Source: Aquimarina sp. Aq78
Lineage (GTDB): Bacteria; Bacteroidota; Bacteroidia; Flavobacteriales; Flavobacteriaceae
Length of the DNA stretch: 64,000 bases
Assembly: GCF_900299525.1 (NCBI RefSeq)
Contig: NZ_OMKA01000003.1
Span: 62,001 to 126,000 of the forward strand
Reading direction: 5' to 3'
Shown: piece by piece, positions 54,076-63,754 of the stretch
Numbering within the stretch: the first letter of the stretch is position 1
Layout: the number at the start of each line of letters is the position of its first letter
Translations under genes and position numbers: made by a program
The notes under the pieces: generated by a model
The model's input: only the letters and a program-made list of their open reading frames with translations
Told to the model about the DNA's origin: nothing
Database searches by the model: none

Positions 54076-54531
54076 ATGAGAGAAAAGACAATCGATTATG
54101 CGCTTAGAGCCACCTGGATGGCGGTTGCTAAGATGTATAATGAAGAAGCCAGCAAAAAAGGAAGTACGATGGCTACTGGATTTGCATTACTAAGCATAGA
54201 CCCAGAAAGCGGTACACCTTCTACTTCACTAGGCCCCAAAATGGGAATGGAAGCTACAAGTTTATCACGCACTTTGAAAACCATGGAAGAAAAAGGATTG
54301 ATTTTCCGAAAGAAAAATCCTCAGGATGGACGCGGTGTATTGATCTACCTCACTCCGTTTGGCGTAGAAATGAGAAATTTCTCGAAAGAAGTCGTTTTTA
54401 CTTTTGATACCATGGTAAGAAAACATGTCCCACAAGAAAAATTAGACATTTTCTTAGAGGTGTTTCAAACCATAAATGATCTGATATCATCTAAAAAAAT
54501 TTACTCAAAACAAGAATCTGTAAAACCTTAA
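54076..54531 (+). CDS. MarR family transcriptional regulator
   Basis: 151 residues, winged-helix fold with SLSRTLKTMEEKGLIFRKKNPQDGRGVLIYLTPFG (recognition helix and wing). It starts the beta-oxidation gene cluster and is followed by fadN after 17 bp. The two palindromes with core ATGCGyGCAT nearby are its likely targets. An acyl-CoA or fatty-acid ligand is plausible by context. Confidence 0.92.
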   Translation: MREKTIDYALRATWMAVAKMYNEEASKKGSTMATGFALLSIDPESGTPSTSLGPKMGMEATSLSRTLKTMEEKGLIFRKKNPQDGRGVLIYLTPFGVEMRNFSKEVVFTFDTMVRKHVPQEKLDIFLEVFQTINDLISSKKIYSKQESVKP

Positions 54532-54548
54532 CAACTCGAAGTTAAAAA

Positions 54549-56954
54549 ATGAAAAGAATCATTAAAAAAGTTGCAGTTATCGGCTCAGGAATCATGGGAT
54601 CTGGTATTGCATGTCATTTCGCTAATATTGGTGTCGAAGTACTATTATTAGATATAGTCCCTCGAGAACTTAACGATAAAGAAAAAGCGAAAGGCCTTAC
54701 TCTAGACAACAAAGTGGTCCGTAATCGATTAGTAAATGATTCACTTACCGCTGCTCTTAAATCTAAACCTTCTCCTATATACCATCAAAAATTTGCAAAT
54801 CGTATCACTACAGGAAATCTGGAAGATGATATCGCAAAAGTTGCAGATGTAGATTGGATTATAGAAGTTGTTGTAGAAAGATTAGATATTAAAAAAATAG
54901 TTTTTGAAAATCTTGAAAAACACAGAACACCAGGTACATTAATTACTTCTAATACCTCTGGTATTCCTATTCATTTTATGAATGAAGGAAGAAGTGAAGA
55001 TTTTCAGAAGCATTTCTGTGGAACACATTTCTTTAACCCTGCTCGTTATCTTAAATTATTCGAAATTATTCCTGGCCCAAATACATCTCAGGAAGTTTTG
55101 GATTTTCTTAATGGATATGGAGAACAATATTTAGGAAAAACTTCTGTCGTTGCAAAAGACACCCCTGCGTTTATTGGTAATAGAATAGGGATCTTTAGTA
55201 TCATGAGTTTATTCCACATGGTAAAAGAGATGGGATTAACCATAGAAGAAGTAGACAAACTTACTGGTCCTGTAATTGGCCGTCCAAAATCTGCAACTTT
55301 TCGTACAGTCGATGTCGTTGGTCTGGATACTTTGGTTCATGTAGCTAATGGTATTGCCGACAATTGCCAGGATGACGAACGTCATGAATTATTTAAACTT
55401 CCGGATTTCATTGACACCATGATGGAAAACAAATGGTTGGGAAGTAAGACCGGACAAGGATTCTATAAAAAGAATGTTGGTGCAGATGGAAAAAGAGAAA
55501 TCCTGTCTTTAGATTTAGATACTTTAGAATACAGAGCTAAGAAAAGAGCCTCTTTTGCTACTCTCGAAATGACAAAAACTATAGATAAAGTAGTTGATCG
55601 TTTTAAAGTATTAGTATCCGGAAAAGATAAAGCAGGAGAATTTTATCGTAAAAATTTATCTGCACTGTTCGCATATGTTTCTAATCGTATTCCTGAAATT
55701 ACAGACGATTTATATAAGATCGATGATGCAATGAAAGCTGGTTTTGGATGGGAACATGGTCCTTTTCAGATCTGGGATGCTGTTGGAGTAGAAAAAGGAA
55801 TCGAAATGATGCGTGCAGAAGGGTATGAACCTGCTGATTGGATAAATGATATGATCGCCTCAGGAAGTACTTCTTTTTATACTGTAAATAACGGAGCTAC
55901 ATTTTTCTACGATATTCCTAAAAAAGAACAAGTAAAAGTACCAGGGCAAGATGCATTTATTATTCTGGATAATATTCGTAAATCTTCAGAAGTATTTAAA
56001 AATAGCGGAGTCGTAGTAGAAGATCTTGGTGATGGAATTCTAAATCTAGAATTCCAGAGTAAGATGAACACTATTGGTGGTGATGTTTTAGCCGGATTAA
56101 ACAAAGCTATCGATATTGCTGAAAAAGATTTTCAGGGATTAGTTGTTGGTAATCAAGCAGCAAACTTCTCTGTAGGTGCAAATATCGGAATGATATTTAT
56201 GATGGCTGTTGAGCAAGAATATGACGAGCTTAATATGGCAATTAAATATTTCCAGGATTCTATGATGCGTATGCGTTATTCTGCAATCCCAACAATTGCT
56301 GCTCCTCATGGTATGGCACTTGGTGGTGGATGTGAACTTTCTATGCATGCCGATAAAGTAATTGCTGCCGCAGAAACATATATAGGACTTGTAGAATTTG
56401 GTGTTGGTGTTATCCCCGGTGGTGGTGGATCCAAAGAAATGGCATTAAGAGCCTCTGATACTTTTAAGAAAAATGACGTAGAACTTAATGTACTACAAGA
56501 ACATTTCCTAACTATAGGTATGGCCAAAGTATCAACTTCTGCTTATGAAGCATATGATACTAATATACTTCAAAAAGGAAAAGATATCGTTGTTGTTAAT
56601 AAAGATCGCCAAATCGCTACAGCAAAAGCACATGCTAAATTGATGGCAGAACAAGGATACACACAATCACCTCTTCGAAAAGATATTAAGGTGCTAGGTA
56701 AACAAGCATTAGGTATGTTCTTAGTAGGGACCGACTCTATGGAAGCTAGTAAATATATTTCTGAACATGATCATAAAATAGCTAATAAACTAGGATATGT
56801 AATGGCTGGTGGAGATTTATCTGAACCAACATTGGTTACAGAACAATACTTATTAGATCTAGAACGTGAAGCTTTCTTGTCACTTTGTACAGAACGTAAA
56901 ACTCTTGAACGTATCGAGCATATGCTTAAGAAAGGAAAACCTCTAAGAAACTAG
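54549..56954 (+). CDS. fadN: Bifunctional 3-hydroxyacyl-CoA dehydrogenase / enoyl-CoA hydratase (FadN-type)
   Basis: 801 residues with the dehydrogenase first: NAD site VAVIGSGIMGSGIACHFA, then the HCDH C-terminal region, then the hydratase (about 480-700) with GMALGGGCELSMHADK (Glu) and YIGLVEFGVGVIPGGGG (second Glu). This order is that of Bacillus FadN, opposite to E. coli FadB/FadJ. It catalyses hydration and NAD-dependent oxidation in beta-oxidation. Gene order fadN-fadA-fadE matches the Bacillus fadNAE operon. Confidence 0.93.
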   Translation: MKRIIKKVAVIGSGIMGSGIACHFANIGVEVLLLDIVPRELNDKEKAKGLTLDNKVVRNRLVNDSLTAALKSKPSPIYHQKFANRITTGNLEDDIAKVADVDWIIEVVVERLDIKKIVFENLEKHRTPGTLITSNTSGIPIHFMNEGRSEDFQKHFCGTHFFNPARYLKLFEIIPGPNTSQEVLDFLNGYGEQYLGKTSVVAKDTPAFIGNRIGIFSIMSLFHMVKEMGLTIEEVDKLTGPVIGRPKSATFRTVDVVGLDTLVHVANGIADNCQDDERHELFKLPDFIDTMMENKWLGSKTGQGFYKKNVGADGKREILSLDLDTLEYRAKKRASFATLEMTKTIDKVVDRFKVLVSGKDKAGEFYRKNLSALFAYVSNRIPEITDDLYKIDDAMKAGFGWEHGPFQIWDAVGVEKGIEMMRAEGYEPADWINDMIASGSTSFYTVNNGATFFYDIPKKEQVKVPGQDAFIILDNIRKSSEVFKNSGVVVEDLGDGILNLEFQSKMNTIGGDVLAGLNKAIDIAEKDFQGLVVGNQAANFSVGANIGMIFMMAVEQEYDELNMAIKYFQDSMMRMRYSAIPTIAAPHGMALGGGCELSMHADKVIAAAETYIGLVEFGVGVIPGGGGSKEMALRASDTFKKNDVELNVLQEHFLTIGMAKVSTSAYEAYDTNILQKGKDIVVVNKDRQIATAKAHAKLMAEQGYTQSPLRKDIKVLGKQALGMFLVGTDSMEASKYISEHDHKIANKLGYVMAGGDLSEPTLVTEQYLLDLEREAFLSLCTERKTLERIEHMLKKGKPLRN

Positions 56955-56966
56955 AAAAAGAAAACA

Positions 56967-58157
56967 ATGAAAACAGCATATATAGTAAAAGCATATAGAA
57001 CAGCCGTAGGAAAAGCTCCTCGTGGGGTGTTCAGGTTTAAAAGAACAGATGAATTGGCAGCCGAAACCATAGCACATATGATGAAAGAGCTTCCTAACCT
57101 TGACAAAGCACGTATCGACGATGTAATCGTTGGTAATGCCATGCCCGAAGGGTCTCAAGGGTTAAATATGGCACGTTTAATCTCATTAATGGGATTAAAT
57201 TCTGTTGATGTTCCCGGAGTAACAGTAAATAGGTTTTGTTCATCAGGAATAGAAACCATTGGTATTGCAACAGCCAAAATACAATCTGGAATGGCAGATT
57301 GTATTATTGCCGGTGGGGCAGAAAGCATGAGTGCAGTTCCTATGACGGGTTATAAAACAGAACTTAATTATGATTTAGCCAAATCAGGGCATGAAGATTA
57401 TTATTGGGGAATGGGAAATACTGCAGAGGCAGTTGCTCACCAATTCAAAGTGTCTCGTGAAGATCAAGATGAATTTGCCTATAACTCACATGTGAAGGCC
57501 TTAAAAGCGCAAGCAGAAAAGCGTTTTCAGGATCAAATTGTTCCTATTAATGTCGAACAAATTTATGTCGATGAAAATGGAAAAAAGGCAACAAAATCAT
57601 ATACTGTATCTAAGGATGAAGGGCCTCGTGCCGGAACCAGTAAAGAAGTGTTAGGTAAACTTAGACCAGTATTCGAAGCTGGAGGAAGTGTAACTGCTGG
57701 TAATTCTTCGCAAATGAGTGATGGTGCCGCTTTTGTTATGGTAATGAGTGAAGAGATGGTTAAAGAACTAAACCTTGAGCCTATTGCAAGACTTGTTAAT
57801 TATGCTGCTGCAGGTGTAGAACCAAGAATCATGGGTATTGGCCCGGTAAAAGCTATTCCGAAAGCTTTAAAACAAGCCGGATTAAAACAAGACGATATAG
57901 AACTTATAGAACTTAATGAAGCTTTTGCTTCTCAATCTCTTGCAGTAATGAGAGAATTAAGTCTCAATCAGGATATCGTAAATGTTAATGGAGGAGCAAT
58001 TGCATTAGGACATCCATTAGGATGTACCGGAGCAAAACTTTCGGTTCAATTATTTGACGAAATGCGTAAACGTGATATGAAAGGTAAATACGGAATGGTA
58101 ACCATGTGTGTAGGTACAGGACAAGGTGCTGCTGGTATTTATGAATTTTTAAATTAA
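56967..58157 (+). CDS. fadA: Acetyl-CoA C-acyltransferase (3-ketoacyl-CoA thiolase)
   Basis: 396 residues. The nucleophile Cys is in VNRFCSSGIETI (about residue 92), the His in GGAIALGHPLGCTGA and the second Cys in TMCVGTGQGAAGI. It cleaves 3-ketoacyl-CoA to acetyl-CoA and a shortened acyl-CoA. It follows fadN by 12 bp. Confidence 0.95.
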   Translation: MKTAYIVKAYRTAVGKAPRGVFRFKRTDELAAETIAHMMKELPNLDKARIDDVIVGNAMPEGSQGLNMARLISLMGLNSVDVPGVTVNRFCSSGIETIGIATAKIQSGMADCIIAGGAESMSAVPMTGYKTELNYDLAKSGHEDYYWGMGNTAEAVAHQFKVSREDQDEFAYNSHVKALKAQAEKRFQDQIVPINVEQIYVDENGKKATKSYTVSKDEGPRAGTSKEVLGKLRPVFEAGGSVTAGNSSQMSDGAAFVMVMSEEMVKELNLEPIARLVNYAAAGVEPRIMGIGPVKAIPKALKQAGLKQDDIELIELNEAFASQSLAVMRELSLNQDIVNVNGGAIALGHPLGCTGAKLSVQLFDEMRKRDMKGKYGMVTMCVGTGQGAAGIYEFLN

Positions 58158-58236
58158 AATTAGAATTGAGATTTAAGTGTTAAAAAATTACATCTTAATC
58201 AGCCTCAATACTAACGACTAAAACCTTACTAAAAAA

Positions 58237-60048
58237 ATGAGTGATAAAACTATAAATAAAGATATTCTTAGAGGAGGACAATTCCTTGTTAAAGAAACTA
58301 AATGTGAAGATGTATTTACCCCAGAAGATTTTTCTGAGGAGCAAAGAATGATGCGTGATAGTGCTAGAGAGTTTGTAGACCGTGAGTTATGGGCTCATTG
58401 GGAGCGATTCGAAAGTAAAGACTATGCATATACAGAAGAATGCATGCGTAAGGCTGGTGAACTTGGACTTTTAGGAGTTTCTGTGCCTGAAGCATATGAT
58501 GGTTTAGGAATGGGATTCGTATCTACGATGTTAGTTTGTGATTATATCTCTGGAGCTACTGGATCATTTAGTACTGCTTTTGGAGCTCATACTGGTATTG
58601 GTACCATGCCAATCACCTTGTATGGCAATGAAGAGCAAAAGAAAAAATATGTCCCTAAGCTTGCTACTGGTGAGTGGTTTGGAGCATACTGCTTAACAGA
58701 ACCAGGTGCAGGATCAGATGCCAATTCTGGTAAAACAAAAGCTGTTCTTTCTGAGGATGGAAAACATTACTCGATTTCTGGTCAGAAAATGTGGATATCT
58801 AATGCTGGTTTCTGTAGTTTATTTATTGTTTTTGCTCGTATTGAAGATGATAAAAATATTACAGGGTTTATTGTAGAAAATGATCCATCCAATGGGATTT
58901 CTCTCGGCGATGAAGAAAAAAAGTTAGGTATTCATTCCTCTTCTACTCGCCAGGTATTCTTTAGCGAGACCAAAGTACCGGTAGAAAACATGTTATCAGA
59001 AAGAGGTAATGGGTTTAAAATCGCAATGAATGCACTAAATGTAGGACGTATTAAACTTGCTGCTGCCTGTCTTGATGCACAACGTCGTGTGATTGGTGAA
59101 GCTACCAAATATGCTAATGAGCGTATCCAGTTCAAAACACCTATTATGAACTTTGGTGCTATTAAAGCTAAAATTGCTGAAATGGCTACCAATACATATG
59201 CCGATGAATCTGCTAGTTACAGAGCTGCAAAAAATATCGAAGATAGAATTGCTATCCGTCAAGCGGAAGGAAACACACATCAGGAAGCAGAACTTAAAGG
59301 TGTCGAAGAATATGCAATTGAGTGCTCTATTCTTAAAGTTGCCGTTTCTGAAGATGTACAAAGTTGTACTGATGAAGGTGTACAGATTTTTGGAGGTATG
59401 GGATTCTCTGCAGATACCCCAATGGAGTCTGCATGGAGAGATGCTCGTATTTCAAGAATCTACGAAGGTACCAATGAAATTAATCGAATGCTTGCCGTAG
59501 GAATGTTAGTAAAGAAAGCAATGAAAGGTCATGTAGATCTTCTTGGCCCTGCAATGAAAGTTGCAGATGAACTTACAGGTATTCCATCTTTTGATACTCC
59601 GGATTATTCAGTATTGTTTTCTGAAGAAAAAGAAATCATAGCTAAGCTTAAGAAAGTATTTTTGATGGTTGCAGGAGCTGCAGTACAAAAATTTGGACCA
59701 CAACTTGAGGATCATCAACAATTATTACTAGCTGCTTCAGATATTTTAATTGAAATTTACATGGCAGAATCTGCAATCTTACGTACCGAGAAAAATGCAA
59801 AACGTTTTGGTGAAGATGCTCAGGAAACTCAAATAGCAATGTCTCAATTATATTTATACAATGCCGTAGATATTATTATTAGAAAAGGAAAAGAAGGAAT
59901 AGTTTCTTTTGCAGAAGGAGATGAACAACGAATGATGTTAATGGGACTTAAACGTTTTACTAAATATGCTAATCAGCCTAATGTAGTTGCTTTAAGAACT
60001 AAAATTGCTGATAAAATCGCCAAAGAAAATGGGTATTTTATTGGTTAA
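58237..60048 (+). CDS. fadE: Acyl-CoA dehydrogenase, FadE-type
   Basis: 603 residues. FAD-binding segments YCLTEPGAGSDA and KMWISNAG, the catalytic-base region RISRIYEGTNEINRMLAVGML, and a C-terminal extension of about 170 residues typical of the longer VLCAD/FadE-like form. It introduces the 2,3 double bond into acyl-CoA and passes electrons to ETF. Last gene of the marR-fadN-fadA-fadE cluster, ending at a terminator. Confidence 0.94.
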   Translation: MSDKTINKDILRGGQFLVKETKCEDVFTPEDFSEEQRMMRDSAREFVDRELWAHWERFESKDYAYTEECMRKAGELGLLGVSVPEAYDGLGMGFVSTMLVCDYISGATGSFSTAFGAHTGIGTMPITLYGNEEQKKKYVPKLATGEWFGAYCLTEPGAGSDANSGKTKAVLSEDGKHYSISGQKMWISNAGFCSLFIVFARIEDDKNITGFIVENDPSNGISLGDEEKKLGIHSSSTRQVFFSETKVPVENMLSERGNGFKIAMNALNVGRIKLAAACLDAQRRVIGEATKYANERIQFKTPIMNFGAIKAKIAEMATNTYADESASYRAAKNIEDRIAIRQAEGNTHQEAELKGVEEYAIECSILKVAVSEDVQSCTDEGVQIFGGMGFSADTPMESAWRDARISRIYEGTNEINRMLAVGMLVKKAMKGHVDLLGPAMKVADELTGIPSFDTPDYSVLFSEEKEIIAKLKKVFLMVAGAAVQKFGPQLEDHQQLLLAASDILIEIYMAESAILRTEKNAKRFGEDAQETQIAMSQLYLYNAVDIIIRKGKEGIVSFAEGDEQRMMLMGLKRFTKYANQPNVVALRTKIADKIAKENGYFIG

Positions 60049-60103
60049 TCAATAGAGTAAAAGAACACAAAACATTGTGATGTGTTTAATTTATCATAAG
60101 AAG

Positions 60104-60135
60104 CCGCCTTTTAAATAATTAGAAGGCGGTTTTTA
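60104..60135 (+). terminator. Intrinsic terminator after fadE
   Basis: Seven-bp GC-rich stem CCGCCTT / AAGGCGG with a 12-nt loop, followed by a T tract. Confidence 0.8.
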
Positions 60136-60822
60136 TATTTCCAAATTTAACCTTGTTTTTAATTCTAATTTTCCTTTCCCTGTTACCAAAATCTCTCTTG
60201 AATCTTTCTTCCTTCGTATCCAATCATTTTGTAACATCATAGTGAGAAAAGAGGCACCAAGTGCACCTGCCAAGTGATGTCTACGCTCACTCCAATCCAG
60301 ACATGGATGAGCGAAAGATCGTTTTTGCAACATTATATCATCGATATCAATACCAACATTTTGAAACCAACTCTCTCCTGCAGATGTAACTTTATAAGTT
60401 CGTTCTACAATTTCTACCATGCCTTTATCAAGCAAGGCATCTGTGATTTTTACACCAATTTTTCCTGCCAAATGATCATAACAAGTTCTGGCATATGTTA
60501 TACCATTAAGTTCTGGTTGTTTAGTCCTGGTATATTCATCGGTAATGGATACTAATCCTGCCATAGATTCAATAACTTGAGCTACTTCAGAGGTAGCATA
60601 CCTATAATACCGATGTCTTCCTTGTTTTTCTACTAGTAATATATTAGCCTGAATTAATTTTTTTAAATGATTACTTGCTGATTGTGCAGAAATATTTGCG
60701 CATATCGACAGCTCAAGAGCTGTATATGCTCTACCATCTAACAAACACCATAGCATTACAGATCGAGATTTATCTCCTAATAAAGAGGCGATCTGAGCAA
60801 ATTTATTTTCGAACTCTTCCAT
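60133..60822 (-). CDS. ArsR-like winged helix-turn-helix regulator
   Basis: 229 residues. The N-terminal HTH (about 10-85) reads ARIASLLGDKSRSVMLWCLLDGRAYTALELSICANISAQSASNHLKKLIQANILLVEKQGRHRYYRY in outline, the ArsR type. The C-terminal half (about 110-229) has Cys at TCYDHLAGK and HPCLDWSERR that could bind a ligand or metal. It converges with fadE. Target unknown. Confidence 0.85.
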   Translation of the reverse strand: MEEFENKFAQIASLLGDKSRSVMLWCLLDGRAYTALELSICANISAQSASNHLKKLIQANILLVEKQGRHRYYRYATSEVAQVIESMAGLVSITDEYTRTKQPELNGITYARTCYDHLAGKIGVKITDALLDKGMVEIVERTYKVTSAGESWFQNVGIDIDDIMLQKRSFAHPCLDWSERRHHLAGALGASFLTMMLQNDWIRRKKDSREILVTGKGKLELKTRLNLEI

Positions 60823-60919
60823 TAACTATTATCACAATATTATCCGATTTCAATACACAAAACTAATGTAATATCATTTGCGCCATGAATTTACTATAAT
60901 ATAATCGATATGATCATTT

Positions 60920-61390
60920 TCAATCCCATATTTTAGGCCTTTTTACTTCAAGTGTTCTTAAATAATCGAGCATTTGTCCCATATGTACTGCTTCATGAAA
61001 CACAATTCTATTTAGATAATCACCAAGTTTTTTGCTCTGTCCTACTTCTGTTCTTTCTATCCTTATGTTTTCAAGATCTGTCTCTGTTAACCCCTCTATC
61101 ATATCAAGAAAATTCTTTCTATAGCTCATTGCTATCTCAAGTTCAAACTCCAGCCCCACATACTTCATTCCTTGCCATGGTGAATGGTAATCTCCCAGGT
61201 TTCCTCTATTGTCAATTATCTTATGAAATAAATGCTCGGTTTCTAATACATGTCTAATCATTTCGATAATTGAGAACGCATTTTTATCTGGTTTCCAATC
61301 AAAATGTTCTTCTGGTATTCCTTTCCAAAGTTTAATACTTCGTCTTCTTGTCTCTGTACAGTTTAATAAAATAATTTCTATCGAATTCAT
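60920..61390 (-). CDS. DinB family protein
   Basis: 156 residues from the ATG at 61390 (MNSIEIILLNCTETRRRS); a start at 61423 would overlap the neighbouring ACT gene. A four-helix DinB_2 fold is indicated by SIIEMIRHVLETEHLFHKII (metal His) and RIVFHEAVHMGQMLDYLRTL (HExxHxxQ-like metal site). Members are metal-dependent, often thiol-transfer enzymes; the reaction here is unknown. It follows the ACT gene by 12 bp. Confidence 0.85.
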   Translation of the reverse strand: MNSIEIILLNCTETRRRSIKLWKGIPEEHFDWKPDKNAFSIIEMIRHVLETEHLFHKIIDNRGNLGDYHSPWQGMKYVGLEFELEIAMSYRKNFLDMIEGLTETDLENIRIERTEVGQSKKLGDYLNRIVFHEAVHMGQMLDYLRTLEVKRPKIWD

Positions 61391-61401
61391 TATGTGTATT
61401 T

Positions 61402-61794
61402 TTAATATATCCCTCTTTTCCAATTCTCTGAAATAACTTTGCCTTTTTCATAATCATCTACAACTAATATTAACTGATTATCATGATCACTATATTGTGT
61501 TATTATGTTTATATTATTTTTCTCCATTAAACGGCAAATTTTACCTAACTGTCCAGGTACTTCCTGGTTTAATTTTTGAATAAGTACTTTATTGATCGCA
61601 AACACTTCAACCCCATAAGATTCTAATGCTTTCTTTCCTTTTTCGGCATCATCTACCAAAAAATTAGCCATTCCAATATTGTTATGTACAAAAACACCTC
61701 CTCCTTCAAGGCTTACTCCCACGTTTCCTAAAATTTCTCCCATTTCTGCCAAAGCTCCAGGTTTATTATCTAATCTAATTGCTAAATTTCTCAT
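61402..61794 (-). CDS. Tandem ACT-domain protein
   Basis: 130 residues made of two ACT domains: NLAIRLDNKPGALAEMGEILGNVGVSLEGGGVF (1-70) and KLNQEVPGQLGKICRLMEKNNINIITQYSD (75-130). Such proteins bind amino acids as regulators. There is no attached enzyme. It is in a co-directional group osmC-ACT-dinB, with 8- and 12-bp gaps. Confidence 0.88.
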   Translation of the reverse strand: MRNLAIRLDNKPGALAEMGEILGNVGVSLEGGGVFVHNNIGMANFLVDDAEKGKKALESYGVEVFAINKVLIQKLNQEVPGQLGKICRLMEKNNINIITQYSDHDNQLILVVDDYEKGKVISENWKRGIY

Positions 61795-61802
61795 ATTTGA
61801 TT

Positions 61803-62258
61803 TTACATTAATTTAATTTGAATATTTGCTATAATAGAGTTCGCGATAAAACAATTAGAATGTGCTAGATTATGCATCTGCTCTATATTTTTTGTTGAAG
61901 GATGATTTCCTTTAAAAATTACCTTAGGGTATAATGCAATCGTAGTAATTGCTTTTTTTCCTTTTATTTCTTTTAGTTCCCCTACAGGATGATCTTCATA
62001 GCTCTCTACAACATATTTTTTCTTTGAAGCGATAGAAAGAAAAAACAACATATGACAACTCGAAACAGATGCCAAAAATGCTTCTTCAGGATCCACCGCA
62101 GATGCATCAGACATTGGAGTGGGAACCACCTCTGGAGAAGAAGAAGCCAAAATCTCTGCTCCCCCATCAAAATACCAGATATGTGCCCTGCTATATTTTC
62201 CATCCATAAATGCTTCATGTTGATTTTTCTTCCAAAATACTCTCGCCGAATGTTTCAT
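61803..62258 (-). CDS. OsmC/Ohr family protein
   Basis: 151 residues. The two redox Cys are in SVSSCHMLFFLSIA and HSNCFIANSI, and PEEAFLASVSSCHM is the characteristic helix. It reduces organic hydroperoxides. It is first of the osmC-ACT-dinB group. A 25-bp motif in its upstream region recurs at 62736. Confidence 0.92.
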   Translation of the reverse strand: MKHSARVFWKKNQHEAFMDGKYSRAHIWYFDGGAEILASSSPEVVPTPMSDASAVDPEEAFLASVSSCHMLFFLSIASKKKYVVESYEDHPVGELKEIKGKKAITTIALYPKVIFKGNHPSTKNIEQMHNLAHSNCFIANSIIANIQIKLM

Positions 62259-62311
62259 TTTACCTGTTCCTTTTTGTATTTCACAAAAGTAAAACAGCTT
62301 TATTTTTTTTA

Positions 62312-62336
62312 TTTCATTCTAGAATGAAGTATGAAA
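62312..62336. repeat. 25-bp repeat with embedded palindrome, copy A
   Basis: Contains TTCATTCTAGAATGAA followed by GTATGAAA. It is about 55 bp upstream of the osmC start codon, on its leader side. Copy B at 62736-62760 matches 22 of 25 positions. Confidence 0.5.
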
Positions 62337-62735
62337 TTCTAGAATACATAGAGAAAGTATTGATCATCTCATCTCCATTTTAGATTCTGATTATACTCTT
62401 TATGGTGCTCCCAAAATTACTTTTAACAGGCTACAAACCCTTAAGGACTTCTTAATATGTATCGAAAGTAACAATTGTCAATCTTCGGCTACCACTTTAT
62501 GGGGATATAATGTAATACGTTATAATTATAGTGGGATGGAAATAATTATTTTTCAGTTATAATAAGTTTTACATAGACAAAAAATGCATGGTTATTCATA
62601 CAAAGTATTCCATATTTTTTCTTCCAAAACAATAATAACCGAGAGTTCCTTTTATTATTAGCACCGAAATTTTGTCTATACATCTTTCATTTTATTCTTT
62701 TATTATTTAGACAAAACAAAGGCAAAACCTAGTAT

Positions 62736-62760
62736 TTTTATTTTAAAATGAAGTATGAAA
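62736..62760. repeat. 25-bp repeat, copy B
   Basis: Second copy of the motif ending AATGAAGTATGAAA. It is about 200 bp before the CBM9-like gene. Confidence 0.5.
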
Positions 62761-62955
62761 CTTCGTTGAATATTTACTAAAATCAAAACTCAATTTAATA
62801 CACTTATTAATATCAAATGAACATAAAATATCTATTTCCAGTTATCCAGTAATCTACCATTAGAAATACAAATGATTATTACTTATTTATATACTACAAC
62901 TAATTTTTAAATTTTGTTCACTACATTTATCATGATTATGTCACTAAATCTCATT

Positions 62956-63750
62956 ATGAAAAGAATACTTCTATTATTCATTTTATTATTTATACTAAGC
63001 TGTAAAAAAAACCTTCCCAACTCTACTAAAGATGAATTGGCAATCGTAGATCAAAAAGATTTACGAAAACAGAAAGTTAAAGTTGATCACCAAATCAGAA
63101 AAGTAAAAAAAGCAGTAATTGTTCCTAAGCTAGATGGCAAGATGAATGATCCTATTTGGGAAGAAGCCATTTGGTATGGTTTTGACCAAAGATGGCTGGG
63201 AGCACCTTATACCTTTAATGATTTTTTTGGAAGATATAAAGTGGTTTGGACTCCAGAAGCTCTATATGTATTAGTAGAAATCAAAGATGATGTTTTATAT
63301 GATCAAAATAAAGATCCTCTAAGTTTATGGTGGGATGATGACTGTGTAGAAATTTTTATTGATGCGGATAACTCTGGTGGTGATCATCAATATTCTAATA
63401 ATGCATTCGCGTATCATGTAGCATTAGACGGAAATGTTGTTGATCTGGATGAACAAAAAAAACCATTACTATATAATAGTCATGTTAGCTCTAAACGAAT
63501 TACTAATGGCGATGTATCGGTATGGGAGTTTGAGATCATTGTATATGACAACACTTATATAGAAGGAAAAGTTAATGATCCAATGATTTTAAAAAAGGAT
63601 CAGAAATTAGGTTTTGCTATTGCTTATAATGATAATGATGGTAGTAAGGAAAGAGAAAATTTTATTGGTTCTGTTTTTATCCCAGGAGAAGAAAAAAACC
63701 TGGGGTGGATTAATGCTGATGTTTTTGGCACAATCATTTTAGAAGAATAA
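62956..63750 (+). CDS. Lipoprotein with CBM9-like sugar-binding domain
   Basis: 264 residues from the ATG at 62956; the frame start at 62914 precedes the true signal peptide. Lipobox FILSC. A CBM9-like domain (about 50-264) has LDGKMNDPIWEEAIWYGFDQ, YVLVEIKDDVLYD, SLWWDDDCVEIFIDADNSGG and a GWINADVFGTI end. It probably binds carbohydrate ends at the cell surface. The MFS gene begins 5 bp after its stop, suggesting linked uptake. Confidence 0.85.
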   Translation: MKRILLLFILLFILSCKKNLPNSTKDELAIVDQKDLRKQKVKVDHQIRKVKKAVIVPKLDGKMNDPIWEEAIWYGFDQRWLGAPYTFNDFFGRYKVVWTPEALYVLVEIKDDVLYDQNKDPLSLWWDDDCVEIFIDADNSGGDHQYSNNAFAYHVALDGNVVDLDEQKKPLLYNSHVSSKRITNGDVSVWEFEIIVYDNTYIEGKVNDPMILKKDQKLGFAIAYNDNDGSKERENFIGSVFIPGEEKNLGWINADVFGTIILEE

Positions 63751-63754
63751 TGTA

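Larger units (their letters stand above)
62259..62955. other. 697-bp divergent intergenic region
   Basis: Contains two 25-bp near-copies (62312-62336 and 62736-62760, 22 of 25 identical) and a 16-bp palindrome TTCATTCTAGAATGAA (62313-62328). No coding region found in the remainder. Confidence 0.55.
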
